Source: Pseudodesulfovibrio sp. (lineage in GTDB: Bacteria; Desulfobacterota; Desulfovibrionia; Desulfovibrionales; Desulfovibrionaceae). Taken from it: DNA of 64,000 nucleotides. Made by a program: the position numbers and the translations under genes. The notes under the pieces were generated by a model. That model ran no database searches and was not told the DNA's origin. It was given only the letters and a program-made list of their open reading frames with translations. Positions within the stretch are counted from its first letter, which is position 1. Each line of letters starts with the position of its first letter. Of this stretch, positions 7,794 through 17,849 are shown piece after piece. The stretch spans positions 1 through 64,000 of the forward strand of contig NZ_JAQUWN010000006.1 of assembly GCF_028692895.1 (NCBI RefSeq), in the 5' to 3' direction.

Positions 7794-10208
7794 CTATTTG
7801 TCGTCGGCGGGGCGGGAGTAGCCGCAGCCTTTTTTGGGGCAGGCGATGATTTCGCCCTTGTCCTTGGTGGACTTGCGGGTGAGGACGGGGTGGCCGCATT
7901 CCGGACAGGGCTCGTTGATGGGCCAGTTCCAGACGGCGTAGTCGCACTTGGGGTAGTTGGAGCAGGAGTAGAAGAGCTTGCCCCGGCGCGAGGATTTCTC
8001 GACGAGTTCGCCGGTGCAGCCTTCGACCGGGCAGGGGACGCCGGTGGAGAAGGGTTCGGCGTGGGTGCAGTCCGGGTAGTTGGCGCAGGCGATGAAGCGG
8101 GAGCCGGTGCGGGCCTTCTTGAGCAGCAGTTCGCCGCCGCATTCCGGGCAGGTGCCGACGACCTCGGCCTTTTCGCCCTGGACGACCTTGATCTCGCCGT
8201 TCTCGTCGCGTTCGAAGTTGACGATGTTCTTGCAGTCCGGGTAGCCGGTGCAGCCGAGGAACTCGCCCCGTCGCGACTGCTTGACGGCCATGGGGCGTCC
8301 GCACTTGTCGCAGACGATGCCGGTTTCCTCGGGCTTTTCGCGTTCCACGACGTTGATGGCGCCCTGTTCGTCGCGGGTGAAGTTCTTGATGTTGCGGCAG
8401 GTCGGGAAGTTGGTGCAGCCCAGAAACTCGCCGGTGCGGCCGAACTTGACGGCCATGGGCGCGCCGCAGAGGTCGCATTTGATGTCCGTGACCTGCTGGG
8501 AGCGGGCCATGGCGGTGCGGGCCTTGTCCAGGGTGGGGTAGAAGTCGTCGCCGAAGTTCTTGAGCAGCTCGGCCCAGTCCTTCTTTCCGGCGGCCACGTC
8601 GTCGAGCAGGGACTCCATCTGGGCGGTGAATCCCACGTCCATGAGGGCCTGGAAGTGTTCGGAGAGCTGGTCGGACACGGTGAAGCCGAGCTCGGTGGGC
8701 ACGAACCGCTTGTCCTCCTGCTTGGCGTATTCGCGGTCGAGCAGGGTGGAGATGATGGCGGCGTAGGTGGAGGGGCGGCCGATGCCGAGCTCCTCCAGGG
8801 TCTTGACCAGCGAGGCTTCGGAGTAGCGCGGCGGCGGCTGGGTGAACTTCTGTTCCTTTTTCAGCTCGCGCACGGTGAGCAGGTCGCCCTGGGCGAGCTT
8901 GGGCAGTTCGGTGTCGTCCTCGCTGTCGGTCTTGTCCATGGCGGCGAGGAAGCCGGGAAAGAGCATTCGCTCGCCCTTGGCGCGCCAGACGGTGCGCGGG
9001 GCGTCCACGAGCACGGTGGTGTCCCAGAAGGTGGCCGAGGCCATCTGCGAGGCCACGAACCGCTGCCAGATGAGGCGGTAGAGCTTGTGCTGCTCGGCGG
9101 GCAGGTGCGGCTTGACCTCGTCCGGCGTGATGGAGACGTCGACGGGCCGAATGGCTTCGTGAGCGTCCTGGGCGCTGCCCTTGGTCTTGAAATTGCGGGG
9201 CTTGGACGGATAGTAGTCCGCGCCGAAGCGGTCGAGGATCAGCTCGCGGGCCGCTTCCTGGGCTTCCTTGGCGATGCGCACGGAGTCGGTACGCATGTAG
9301 GTGATGAGGGCTGTGGTGCCGCGCGCGCCGAGCTCGACGCCCTCGTAGAGGCGCTGGGCGATGGACATGGTGCGCTTGGCCGAGAAGCCCATGCGCCGGT
9401 TGGCGTCCTGCTGCAGGGTGGAGGTGATGTAGGGGGGCAGGGGGCTGCGCTTGCGCTGTTTTTCCTGCACGGACTCCACGGTGAACGAGCCGCTTTCCAG
9501 GGCCTGCTCCAGGGCCTCGGCCTCGGACTGGTTGTTGATGTGGTTGGCGCCGGGCTTGACGGCCTTTTTGTCCAGCTTGTGCAGCTCCATCCAGAAGGGC
9601 GGCGGATTGGAGCCCTCCAGCAGTGCCTTGAACGGCCAGTATTCGTCGGCCTTGAAGGCGCGGCGCTCCTTTTCGCGCTCCACCAGAAGCTTGAGGGCCA
9701 CGGACTGGACGCGTCCGGCCGAGATGCCGCGCTTGACGTTCTTCCAGAGGATCGGGGAAATCTTGTAGCCCACCAGGCGGTCGAGGATGCGCCGGGCCTG
9801 CTGGGAGTCGAACAGGTCCGCGTTGAGGTCCTGGGGATGCTCCAGGGCTTCCTTGACCGCGCGCGGGGTGATCTCGTTGAACTGGATGCGCCGGATGTTG
9901 TCGTTGACCGGCTTGAGCAGTTCGGCGACATGCCAGGCGATGGCCTCCCCCTCGCGGTCCGGGTCGGGCGCGAGGTAGACGGTGTCGGCCTTGCCTGCGG
10001 CCGCCTTGAGTCGCTTGACCACGTCCTCCTTGCCCTTGATGACTTCATACTGCGGGGCGAAGCCGTGCTCCTCGTCCACGCCGAGGTCGCGGGTGGGCAG
10101 GTCGCGGACGTGGCCCACGGAGGCGTCCACCAGGAAGTCCTTGCCCAGGAACTTGGAGATGGTTTTCACTTTTGCGGGGGACTCGACGATGATCAGGTCT
10201 TTGGACAT
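7794..10208 (-). CDS. topA: DNA topoisomerase I with multiple C-terminal zinc ribbons
   Basis: MSKDLIIVESPAKVKTISKFLG start; five CxxC...C zinc modules at C-terminus. Confidence 0.97.
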   Translation of the reverse strand: MSKDLIIVESPAKVKTISKFLGKDFLVDASVGHVRDLPTRDLGVDEEHGFAPQYEVIKGKEDVVKRLKAAAGKADTVYLAPDPDREGEAIAWHVAELLKPVNDNIRRIQFNEITPRAVKEALEHPQDLNADLFDSQQARRILDRLVGYKISPILWKNVKRGISAGRVQSVALKLLVEREKERRAFKADEYWPFKALLEGSNPPPFWMELHKLDKKAVKPGANHINNQSEAEALEQALESGSFTVESVQEKQRKRSPLPPYITSTLQQDANRRMGFSAKRTMSIAQRLYEGVELGARGTTALITYMRTDSVRIAKEAQEAARELILDRFGADYYPSKPRNFKTKGSAQDAHEAIRPVDVSITPDEVKPHLPAEQHKLYRLIWQRFVASQMASATFWDTTVLVDAPRTVWRAKGERMLFPGFLAAMDKTDSEDDTELPKLAQGDLLTVRELKKEQKFTQPPPRYSEASLVKTLEELGIGRPSTYAAIISTLLDREYAKQEDKRFVPTELGFTVSDQLSEHFQALMDVGFTAQMESLLDDVAAGKKDWAELLKNFGDDFYPTLDKARTAMARSQQVTDIKCDLCGAPMAVKFGRTGEFLGCTNFPTCRNIKNFTRDEQGAINVVEREKPEETGIVCDKCGRPMAVKQSRRGEFLGCTGYPDCKNIVNFERDENGEIKVVQGEKAEVVGTCPECGGELLLKKARTGSRFIACANYPDCTHAEPFSTGVPCPVEGCTGELVEKSSRRGKLFYSCSNYPKCDYAVWNWPINEPCPECGHPVLTRKSTKDKGEIIACPKKGCGYSRPADDK

Positions 10209-10439
10209 GGCGTGCTCGTGGTCGTGCTGTCGGGGGAAACGCAACCGCCTCAACGACCGGTTATGATGGGGCCGCCCGGCCGGAAGGCGGACGGCGCGCT
10301 TTGAGGGGGAGCTATGCCCGCTAACCGGGGCCGCCGTCAACCCACTTTATATGTATAATGGGCGAAATCGGGGGAAATTCCCGGGCGGCCTGCCGGGCCG
10401 GGCCGGGCTTTGCCGGTTGGGGCTTTTTGATAAAAACGT

Positions 10440-12083
10440 TTATATTCCAGCGGGTTCAAACCCGACGTCCATGCCAAGGCAATCCAGCTTCTTGAGCTTC
10501 GGCAAGTCGAAGAAATACTTGTAGTAGAGCTTCATGTCGTTGGCCACGGCGTTGCCCACCTGGGAGGGGTTGAAGGCGTGGGAGTCCAGGGTCACCCCGG
10601 ACTGCTGGAGGTGCTCGCAGGTGACCGTGCCGCAGTACATGACCTTGTGCCCGGCCAGGCACAGGGCCAGGTCGTGCTCGATGTCGTCCACCTGGGAGGG
10701 GGAGAAGCGGATGTCGAACCCGGCCGGGGCCGCGTCGAGGGCTGAGGTGCGGAGCAGGTGCTGGCAGCCCATGACGTTGCGCGTCTCGCGCACCACGTCG
10801 TAGATGCCGGTGTCGTAGGTGTCGAGCGGCGCGTGCAGGCTCATCTTGAGCAGCTCATGGTCGGCGATGGCCACATGGCGGTAGAGATACTGGAGGCGAG
10901 GGGGCGCGCCGGGAGTGATGATCTTGGCCCCGACCACGGCCACCTTGGGGTCGGACTCGGCCACGGTCAGAAACCTGGCCAGCCAGTCCTTCTGGACCAG
11001 GACGTCGTCGTCCAGGAAGGCGATGTAGTCCGTGGCCCGCACCTCGGGCAGGTTCATGAGCCAGTTGCGGGCCGCAGGCGCGCCGATGTTGACGTGCAGG
11101 GCGTGCACGGTCAGGGCGTTGTGCGGGAACCGGGGGCGCAGGGACTCCACCACCTCGCGGCTGCCGTCCGTGCAGCCGTTGAGCAGGACGTGGATGTCCG
11201 CCGGGCCGATGTCGGATTCGCTCAGGCTCACCAGGGTTCGGCCCAGGACCTCGGCTTTGTTCCATGAGTATAACAGGATGGCCACCTTGCGCTCCGCCAC
11301 CAGGGACGGGGTGACGGGGAAGGGGGAGGCGAGTTCTCGCCTGCGCAGGCGCACCGGGGTCTGGACCGGGTCCAGGGCGATGGATTTGTCGTAGAGGGCC
11401 AGGGCCTGGCCGGCATCGCCCAGGGCCGCGAACATGTCGCCCGCCAGGGCCAGGGCCACCTCGTCGAGGCGGTCGGCGTCCAGGGTGGGCCAGAGGGCCA
11501 TGGCCGACTCCCAGTCGCAGAGCCGGGCGTGGTGGTCGAAGAGGGAGGCCCGCCAGAGGGGCTGGAGCCGCCTGGGGCACTTGAAATCCTTGAGCCACGG
11601 GCCGGGGGGAAGGCCGAGCCCCTTGTCCACGTACAGGGCGTACTGGGCGGCCGCCACATGGGAGGGGTGGGCGTGGATGAGATGGGCCAGGAACTGGCGC
11701 ACGTCGTCGGCGTGTTCGCTCAGGTTCAGCCCGATGATGAGGTCGAAGGTCTCCTTGGCGGCGTTGAGGGCGTTGATGATCTCCAGCCGCTCCATGACCT
11801 CGGGGGTGGGGGCCAGCTTGGCCGCGGCGTCCAGCACGCCGGGCCGGAAGGGGCGCATCTTGATCGCCTTGTCCAGGAGGTAGCGCAGGCAGCGGGCGGC
11901 GGCGGGGTGGGCGTGGACCTGCTGGTCCGAGCCCAGGCGCTGGATGAGGGCGGCGCAGACCCGGTCGTCCAGGAGGAAGGCGTGCAGGTAGTTGCGGACG
12001 TAGGAGACCATCTCGTCCAAGGTCAGCTCGGCGAGCTGGGCGGACATCCCCTTCTGGGTGATTTCGAGGTATTTCGGATTCAT
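10440..12083 (-). CDS. Glycosyltransferase family 2 protein with helical N-terminal extension
   Basis: AILLYSWNKAEVLGRTLVSL, FLDDDVLVQKDWL motifs; SD gggggagcc before ATG. Confidence 0.85.
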   Translation of the reverse strand: MNPKYLEITQKGMSAQLAELTLDEMVSYVRNYLHAFLLDDRVCAALIQRLGSDQQVHAHPAAARCLRYLLDKAIKMRPFRPGVLDAAAKLAPTPEVMERLEIINALNAAKETFDLIIGLNLSEHADDVRQFLAHLIHAHPSHVAAAQYALYVDKGLGLPPGPWLKDFKCPRRLQPLWRASLFDHHARLCDWESAMALWPTLDADRLDEVALALAGDMFAALGDAGQALALYDKSIALDPVQTPVRLRRRELASPFPVTPSLVAERKVAILLYSWNKAEVLGRTLVSLSESDIGPADIHVLLNGCTDGSREVVESLRPRFPHNALTVHALHVNIGAPAARNWLMNLPEVRATDYIAFLDDDVLVQKDWLARFLTVAESDPKVAVVGAKIITPGAPPRLQYLYRHVAIADHELLKMSLHAPLDTYDTGIYDVVRETRNVMGCQHLLRTSALDAAPAGFDIRFSPSQVDDIEHDLALCLAGHKVMYCGTVTCEHLQQSGVTLDSHAFNPSQVGNAVANDMKLYYKYFFDLPKLKKLDCLGMDVGFEPAGI

Positions 12084-12334
12084 GGCTCCCCCTTGGATTG
12101 CAGACCGGGCGCGGGACGGTTCCCCCGAGGGTATGCCACGGGCCCGCGCGGGGTGACAAGGGGCCTTTCCCGCCGAAAAGGTTGCAGATATAGACAAAAT
12201 CTAGACTAATCTTTTGAAAAGACAGGGGATTTTGCGAGTCGAACTTTTTTCCCCATTTCATGTGGTTAGATGATCGCAAGTCGTGATATATCCGCCAGGA
12301 GGAAGAGCTGGGCAAAAATAATTCATTAATTCAT

Positions 12335-12361
12335 TAAACCAAATGATAAACGGGCCGATAA
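12335..12361 (+). promoter_or_regulatory. Sigma-28 (FliA) promoter TAAACCAA-N11-GCCGATAA
   Basis: Exact -10 consensus, TAAA -35 core, exact 11-nt spacing, upstream of yggS-mot operon. Confidence 0.85.
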
Positions 12362-12401
12362 GGCATGTGGAAGTCTAACGCCCGGATTTAACTTGAGACT
12401 T

Positions 12402-13109
12402 ATGAACGAGAGAAGAGAAGAGCTGGCCGGGCGGCTGGCGCGGCTCAGGGAGGAGCTGGCCGAGGTGGCCGGGCGCGCGGGCCGGAAGCCGGGGGACGTG
12501 ACCCTGGTGGCCGTGTCCAAGTACCACCCCGCCTCGGACGTGCGCGACCTTTCCCTGGCCGGGCAGGTGGACTTCGGCGAGAACTACGTGCAGGAGGCCC
12601 TGGCCAAGCAGGAGGCGCTGGCCGACCTGAAGCTGCGGTGGCACTTTATCGGCGGGTTGCAGTCCAACAAGGCCAAGTACGTGGCCGGAAAGTTCGGCCT
12701 GGTGCACAGCGTGGACTCCTCCAAGCTGGCCCAGGCGTTGCATAAAAAGGCGACCAGCCTCGGCCTGGTCCAGGACATCCTCCTCCAGGTGAACATCGCC
12801 GGCGAGGCGCAAAAGTCCGGGATCACGGAAGAAGAGTTGCCGCGCCTGGCCGAGGAGGCCATGGCGGCCGACGGACTCCGGCTCGTCGGTTTGATGACGA
12901 TGCCGCCGTTCTTCGACGAGCCCGAGCGGGCGCGGCCCGTTTTCGCGCGGCTGCGTGAGCTGCGGGACGGGCTGGAAGGGCGGCTGGGCGTCCGACTGCC
13001 CCATCTCTCCATGGGCATGACCGGGGACTTCGTCCCGGCCGTGGAGGAGGGGGCGACCCTGGTGCGGATCGGAACGCGGATTTTCGGGAGCAGGCCTCCC
13101 AAGGGATAA
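12402..13109 (+). CDS. YggS family pyridoxal phosphate-dependent protein
   Basis: VAVSKYHPASDV, HFIGGLQSNKAKYV, LSMGMTGDFVPAVEEGATLVRIGTRIFG. Confidence 0.95.
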   Translation: MNERREELAGRLARLREELAEVAGRAGRKPGDVTLVAVSKYHPASDVRDLSLAGQVDFGENYVQEALAKQEALADLKLRWHFIGGLQSNKAKYVAGKFGLVHSVDSSKLAQALHKKATSLGLVQDILLQVNIAGEAQKSGITEEELPRLAEEAMAADGLRLVGLMTMPPFFDEPERARPVFARLRELRDGLEGRLGVRLPHLSMGMTGDFVPAVEEGATLVRIGTRIFGSRPPKG

Positions 13110-13133
13110 CCGGCGGAAAACAGAGGTTAAGGT

Positions 13134-13895
13134 ATGGATCTCGGGACCATAATCGGAATCGTCCTCTCCTTCGGGCTGGTGGTGTCGGCCATTCTGACGG
13201 GCTCCAGCCTGATGATCTTCGTTTCCATCCCGTCGTTCCTCATCGTCGTGGGCGGGACCGTGGGCGCGGCCCTGGTCAACTATCCCATGGGCTACGTCAT
13301 CGGCGTGGTCGGCGTCATCAAGAACACCTTCTTTTCCGGCCTGGAGTCGCCCCAGGACGTCATCGAGCGGTTCAAGGACTACGCCAACCGCGCCCGCCGC
13401 GAGGGCATCCTCTCGCTGGAGCCGCTCATCAAGGAGATCGACGACGACTACATGCGCAAGGGGCTGCAACTGACGGTGGACGGCCTGGAGCCCCAGACCA
13501 TCCAGGAGATCCTGGAGACCGAGATATCCTATCTTTCCGAACGGCACGCCACGGGCGCGGACGTGGTGGCCGTCATGGGATCGCTGGCCCCGGCCATGGG
13601 CATGATCGGCACGGTCATCGGCCTGGTGCAGATGCTCCAGACCATGTCCGACCCCTCCACCATCGGCCCGGCCATGGCCGTGGCCCTGCTGACAACCCTC
13701 TACGGCGCGCTGCTGGCCAACCTCCTGTTCAACCCCATGGCGGGCAAGCTCAAGGCCCGCAGCAAGGAGGAGGTCCTCCTGCGCGAGATGATAATGGAGG
13801 GCATCCTGGCCATTTCCAAGGGCGAAAACCCGCGCATCATCGAGGAGAAGCTGAACAGCTACCTGCCGCCCAAGGACCGGGTGTCCTCGGACTAG
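13134..13895 (+). CDS. motA: Flagellar motor stator protein MotA
   Basis: Four-TM MotA/ExbB protein; ATGADVVAVMGSLAPAMGMIGTVIGLVQML. Confidence 0.93.
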   Translation: MDLGTIIGIVLSFGLVVSAILTGSSLMIFVSIPSFLIVVGGTVGAALVNYPMGYVIGVVGVIKNTFFSGLESPQDVIERFKDYANRARREGILSLEPLIKEIDDDYMRKGLQLTVDGLEPQTIQEILETEISYLSERHATGADVVAVMGSLAPAMGMIGTVIGLVQMLQTMSDPSTIGPAMAVALLTTLYGALLANLLFNPMAGKLKARSKEEVLLREMIMEGILAISKGENPRIIEEKLNSYLPPKDRVSSD

Positions 13896-13925
13896 CCCCG
13901 GCCGGGCGGCGCGGGAGGGAGCGTC

Positions 13926-14747
13926 ATGGCGAAGAAAGAAAAGAAGCTCGTCTGCGAGGAGATGCCGCCGTGGATGATCACGTTCTCGGACGTGATGACG
14001 CTGATGCTGACCTTTTTCGTGCTCCTGGTCTCCATGTCCAAGGTCGACGCCCGGCGCAAGCTGGTGGCGCTCGGCTCCATCATCGGCACCTTCGGCTTCC
14101 AGAACGCCAGCTACGAGGTCTTCTCCCGCAAGGACACCCGGCGCACCGTCGAGCCCGGTCCCATCGACACCGGCGACCTGGAGCCCCTCAAGGAGCTCAA
14201 CTGGGAGGAGATGGAGCAGGACCTCGACTTCCGCTCGAACCGCTTCGTCCAGATCCTGTCCATCAGCGCGAGCACGCTCTTCGCGCCCGGTTCCGCCGCG
14301 CTCTCCGGGGAGGGCCGGGCGCTGCTCGACCGGTTCATGCCCGTGCTCGCCCAGGTCCAGTACCCGCTGCTGCTGGCCGGGCACACCTCGGAGCTGCGCG
14401 ACGAACTGGGGCTCAACTACCAGCCCGACGACGACCGCCAGTCGCCCGACCTCTCCTGGAAAATTTCCCTCGCCCGCACCCTGGCCGTGTACCGCTTCCT
14501 CATCGAGCGCGGCATGAAGCCGGACATGCTCCGGGTGGAGGCCTTCGGCAAGTTCATGCCCCATTATCCGCAGAATACGCCCGAGAACCGGGCTCGGAAC
14601 CGGCGGGTGGACATCGTCCTGGACAAGCGGGCCATCGACACCGGCGAGCGCCTCCGGGCCGTCGCGCCGACGGCGGCCGGGCGGCCGGACACCCTGAGCG
14701 TGGACGGGTTCGAGTTCGACCTTAAGCCCCCGGCCGGGCTGGAGTAG
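13926..14747 (+). CDS. MotB-like OmpA-domain stator protein (copy 1)
   Basis: PPWMITFSDVMTLMLTFFVLL with conserved Asp; OmpA-like C-terminus. Confidence 0.92.
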   Translation: MAKKEKKLVCEEMPPWMITFSDVMTLMLTFFVLLVSMSKVDARRKLVALGSIIGTFGFQNASYEVFSRKDTRRTVEPGPIDTGDLEPLKELNWEEMEQDLDFRSNRFVQILSISASTLFAPGSAALSGEGRALLDRFMPVLAQVQYPLLLAGHTSELRDELGLNYQPDDDRQSPDLSWKISLARTLAVYRFLIERGMKPDMLRVEAFGKFMPHYPQNTPENRARNRRVDIVLDKRAIDTGERLRAVAPTAAGRPDTLSVDGFEFDLKPPAGLE

Positions 14748-14750
14748 GGC

Positions 14751-15476
14751 ATGGCCCGTAAGAAAAAGGGAACCTGCAAGCCGCTCGAACTGTGGCTGGT
14801 CACCTTCTCCGACCTGGTGACCCTGCTGCTGACCTTTTTCGTGCTGCTCCTGACCATGTCCTCCATGGACAACGCGGTCCTGACCAAGGTCACCCTGCAT
14901 ACCGCCGACCTGGGCGTGCTGGACAAGCGCGGCTCGGGCCGGGCCACGGCCAAGCAGCGGCTTATTTCGGACCTCATGGAAAAGCCGTGGGAAGTGCTGG
15001 ACAAGAAGCAGCGGCTCAAGGACCTGCTCTTCCCGGACGACATCCTGCCCGAGGACATATCCAAGTCCGAGCTGGACCGGAACTTGGCCATCCTGGCCAA
15101 GCCCGACGGAGTGGCCCTGGTCTTCACCGACCGGCTGCTCTTTGCGCCCGATTCGTCCGCGCTGTCGCCCAAGGGCCAGTTCGTCCTGGACCAACTGGTG
15201 CCCATGATGACCCACACCCCGGCCCCCATCAACGTGGCCGGGTATGCGGACAGGAGCGACGCCGCGGCCGACGCCTACGTCCTGTCCGGCGAGCGCGCCC
15301 TGGCCGTGCTCTCCTACCTGGTCGGGGCCGGGATTCAGGACCGCCGCTTCTCCCTGTCGGCCTACGGGGCGGACTCGCCGGTCACGGACGACCGGGGCCG
15401 TCCGGCGGATTCGCCCATGAACCGGCGGGTGGAGATCCTGCTCAAGACCGCCCGGCCCGTGGGCGGGTACCTGTGA
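14751..15476 (+). CDS. MotB-like OmpA-domain stator protein (copy 2)
   Basis: LWLVTFSDLVTLLLTFFVLLL; OmpA-like C-terminus. Confidence 0.92.
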   Translation: MARKKKGTCKPLELWLVTFSDLVTLLLTFFVLLLTMSSMDNAVLTKVTLHTADLGVLDKRGSGRATAKQRLISDLMEKPWEVLDKKQRLKDLLFPDDILPEDISKSELDRNLAILAKPDGVALVFTDRLLFAPDSSALSPKGQFVLDQLVPMMTHTPAPINVAGYADRSDAAADAYVLSGERALAVLSYLVGAGIQDRRFSLSAYGADSPVTDDRGRPADSPMNRRVEILLKTARPVGGYL

Positions 15477-15549
15477 TCTAAACTTTGTCTGGAAAACCCG
15501 GTGAAATCCGGCTATAACCGAGTAACACAGCAAACGGAAGGTGGCCGCC

Positions 15550-16044
15550 ATGGCTGACGAAGATCTGGGACAGGAAGGCAAGAAGGGCGGGAAGCTCAAG
15601 TGGATCATCATCGTGGTGGTGCTGATCCTGCTCGGCGTCGGCGGCTGGTTCGGCTACAAGATGTTTTTCGCCGCGCCGCCCGCGGAGAACGCCGAACAGG
15701 CCCAGGCCCAGGCCGACGCGCAGGTGCCCGCCGAGGCCGTGCAGGGGCAACTGGTTCCGCTGCCCGTTTTCCTGGTCAACCTGGCCGACCCGCTCGGCCG
15801 CCGCTACCTGAAACTCGGCATGGAGGTCGAGGTGCGCGACGAGAAGGTCGCGGCCGCCCTGACCCAGGAGCAGGCCAAGATCAAGGACGCGCTCCTGCTG
15901 CTGCTCTCCAGCAAGACCTACGACGCACTCTCCACCATGGCCGACAAGATGGAGCTGAAGCAGGAGGTCGCCGACCGGCTCAACCAGATTCTGGGCAAGG
16001 GCGCGGTCCTGCGGGTCTACATCACTGAGATGGTCATCCAGTAG
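15550..16044 (+). CDS. fliL: Flagellar basal body-associated protein FliL
   Basis: Single TM, LVPLPVFLVNLAD...GRRYLKLGMEVEV. Confidence 0.9.
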   Translation: MADEDLGQEGKKGGKLKWIIIVVVLILLGVGGWFGYKMFFAAPPAENAEQAQAQADAQVPAEAVQGQLVPLPVFLVNLADPLGRRYLKLGMEVEVRDEKVAAALTQEQAKIKDALLLLLSSKTYDALSTMADKMELKQEVADRLNQILGKGAVLRVYITEMVIQ

Positions 16045-16126
16045 CACGCATCTTGCAGCCTCCGTTGCCGACCGTCGGATTTTTTGACGGGTGCACCCTG
16101 GAAAACCGTTTCGCGAGGTATTCGAC

Positions 16127-16648
16127 ATGAGCGAAGATCAAGACAAACTGGCGCAGGAGTGGGCCGACGCCCTGCTGGAAAGCGGCGACGTGACCGACCC
16201 GGCCGACGCGGGCAGCGGCGAGGTCGCGAGCGACGACGAGGCCCTGGCCGACGAGTGGGCCGCCGCCCTGGCCGAGTCCGAGCAGGCCGAGGTCAAGCAC
16301 GAGAAGGAGCAGGCCTTCCTCTCCACCCAGACCCACGACTACGAGCTCAAGGACATGGGCGAGGACGCCAAGGCCAGCCCCGGCGGCAAGCGCGACCTCG
16401 ACTTCATCCTGGACATCCCGCTGGACGTCTCGGCCGAGCTGGGCCGGGCCAAGCTGCTCATCAACGAGCTCCTGCAACTGGGCCAGGGCTCGGTGGTCGA
16501 GCTGAACAAGCTGGCGGGCGAGCCGCTCGAAATCTACGTCAACGGCAAGCTGGTGGCGCGCGGCGAGGCCGTGGTCATCAACGAGAAGTTCGGCGTCCGC
16601 CTGACGGACATCATCAGCCCCATCGAGCGGGTGAAGCAGCTTGGATAG
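16127..16648 (+). CDS. fliN: Flagellar motor switch protein FliN
   Basis: LDFILDIPLDVSAELGRAKLLINELLQLGQGSVVELNKLAGEPLEIYVNGKLVARGEAVVINEKFGVRLTDII. Confidence 0.97.
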   Translation: MSEDQDKLAQEWADALLESGDVTDPADAGSGEVASDDEALADEWAAALAESEQAEVKHEKEQAFLSTQTHDYELKDMGEDAKASPGGKRDLDFILDIPLDVSAELGRAKLLINELLQLGQGSVVELNKLAGEPLEIYVNGKLVARGEAVVINEKFGVRLTDIISPIERVKQLG

Positions 16649-17030
16649 CGCCGCCGCAGCGAACGCCACCGCTGCGCCCATGCAGCTCCCGCAGGTGGAC
16701 ACCTGGTCCACGCTGCTGACCACCCTCGGCTACCTCAGTCTGCTGTTGGGCGTCATTTTTCTGGCTTACTGGCTGCTCCGGCGGCTCGGGGTGTCCGGCA
16801 TGGGCGTCCAGGGCGGGAGCGGCGCGCCCCGGCTGGTCAGCCGCCTGATGCTCGGCCAGCACCAGTCCGTGGTGGTGGTCCGCCACCGGGGGCGGGACTT
16901 CCTGCTCGGCGTCACCGAGCACGGCATCACCCCCCTGGCCGAGGACGAAACGGACGAGGGCGCGGAGGCGGACGTCGGCCGGCCCGCCTCGTCCTTCGCC
17001 AGCCTGCTCAAGCGGAGCGTGGGCCGATGA
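16641..17030 (+). CDS. fliO: Flagellar biosynthetic protein FliO
   Basis: Position between fliN and fliP, single TM, GQHQSVVVVRHRGRDFLLGVTEHGITPL; TTG start. Confidence 0.85.
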   Translation: MDSAAAANATAAPMQLPQVDTWSTLLTTLGYLSLLLGVIFLAYWLLRRLGVSGMGVQGGSGAPRLVSRLMLGQHQSVVVVRHRGRDFLLGVTEHGITPLAEDETDEGAEADVGRPASSFASLLKRSVGR

Positions 17031-17791
17031 CCGCCCGCAACCGCTGCCTGGCCATTCTCCTGGCCGCCCTGGCGGGGCTCTGCCTGCTCCCGTCCCTGGC
17101 CGCCGCCGCGCCGACCATTCCCAAGCTGACCATGGAGCTGGCCGCGGGCCAGGCCGAGCCCCAGGAGGTCTCCACCCTCCTGGAAATCATTTTTCTGTTC
17201 ACGATCCTGTCCATGGCCCCGGCCATCATGCTGACCATGACCTCGTTCACGCGCATCATCATCGTCTTCCACTTCCTGCGCCAGGCCATGGGCACCCAGC
17301 AGATGCCGCCCAACCAGATTCTGGCGGGCCTGGCCATCTTCATGACCCTGGTCATCATGATGCCGGTGGGCAAGGCCATCAACGACACGGCCCTCCAGCC
17401 CTACATGAACGAGGAGATCCCCTTCCAGGAGATGCTCACCCGCGCCCAGAAGCCGCTGCGGGAGTTCATGTTCAAGCACACGCGGGAGAAGGACCTGTCC
17501 ATCTTCTACTCCATCACCAAGGAGGACCGGCCCAAGAACAGGGAGGAGGTCTCCACCTTGATGCTGACGGCGGCCTACACCATCTCCGAGCTCAAGACCG
17601 GCTTCACCATCGGCTTCCTCATCTACATCCCGTTCCTGATCCTGGACATGGTCGTGGCCTCCATCCTGCTGGCCATGGGCATGATGATGCTGCCGCCGGT
17701 GATGATATCGCTGCCGTTCAAGATTTTGCTGTTCATCCTCATCGACGGCTGGAACCTGCTCGTCGGCTCGCTGGTCAACACCTTCCAGTGA
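17027..17791 (+). CDS. fliP: Flagellar biosynthesis protein FliP
   Basis: SFTRIIIVFHFLRQAMGTQQMPPNQIL; LMLPPVMISLPFK-type C-terminus. Confidence 0.97.
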   Translation: MTARNRCLAILLAALAGLCLLPSLAAAAPTIPKLTMELAAGQAEPQEVSTLLEIIFLFTILSMAPAIMLTMTSFTRIIIVFHFLRQAMGTQQMPPNQILAGLAIFMTLVIMMPVGKAINDTALQPYMNEEIPFQEMLTRAQKPLREFMFKHTREKDLSIFYSITKEDRPKNREEVSTLMLTAAYTISELKTGFTIGFLIYIPFLILDMVVASILLAMGMMMLPPVMISLPFKILLFILIDGWNLLVGSLVNTFQ

Positions 17792-17849
17792 CGACGCGCC
17801 CATTGTCGCCCGGGGAGCCCCGCGCCCCGCAACCCAACGGAGAACTGAA

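Noticed and set aside
7507-7821. 104-aa plus ORF
   Set aside because: Lies in hairpin-repeat and terminator DNA.
15479-15504. Possible sigma-28 promoter before fliL (TAAACTTT then CCCGGTGA)
   Set aside because: Good -35 but poor -10 (about 5/8) and 10-nt spacing; likely chance within the operon.
12375-15611. 1078-aa minus-strand ORF over yggS-mot genes
   Set aside because: Opposes four recognisable plus-strand genes; His/Gly/Leu/Gln-rich shadow ORF.
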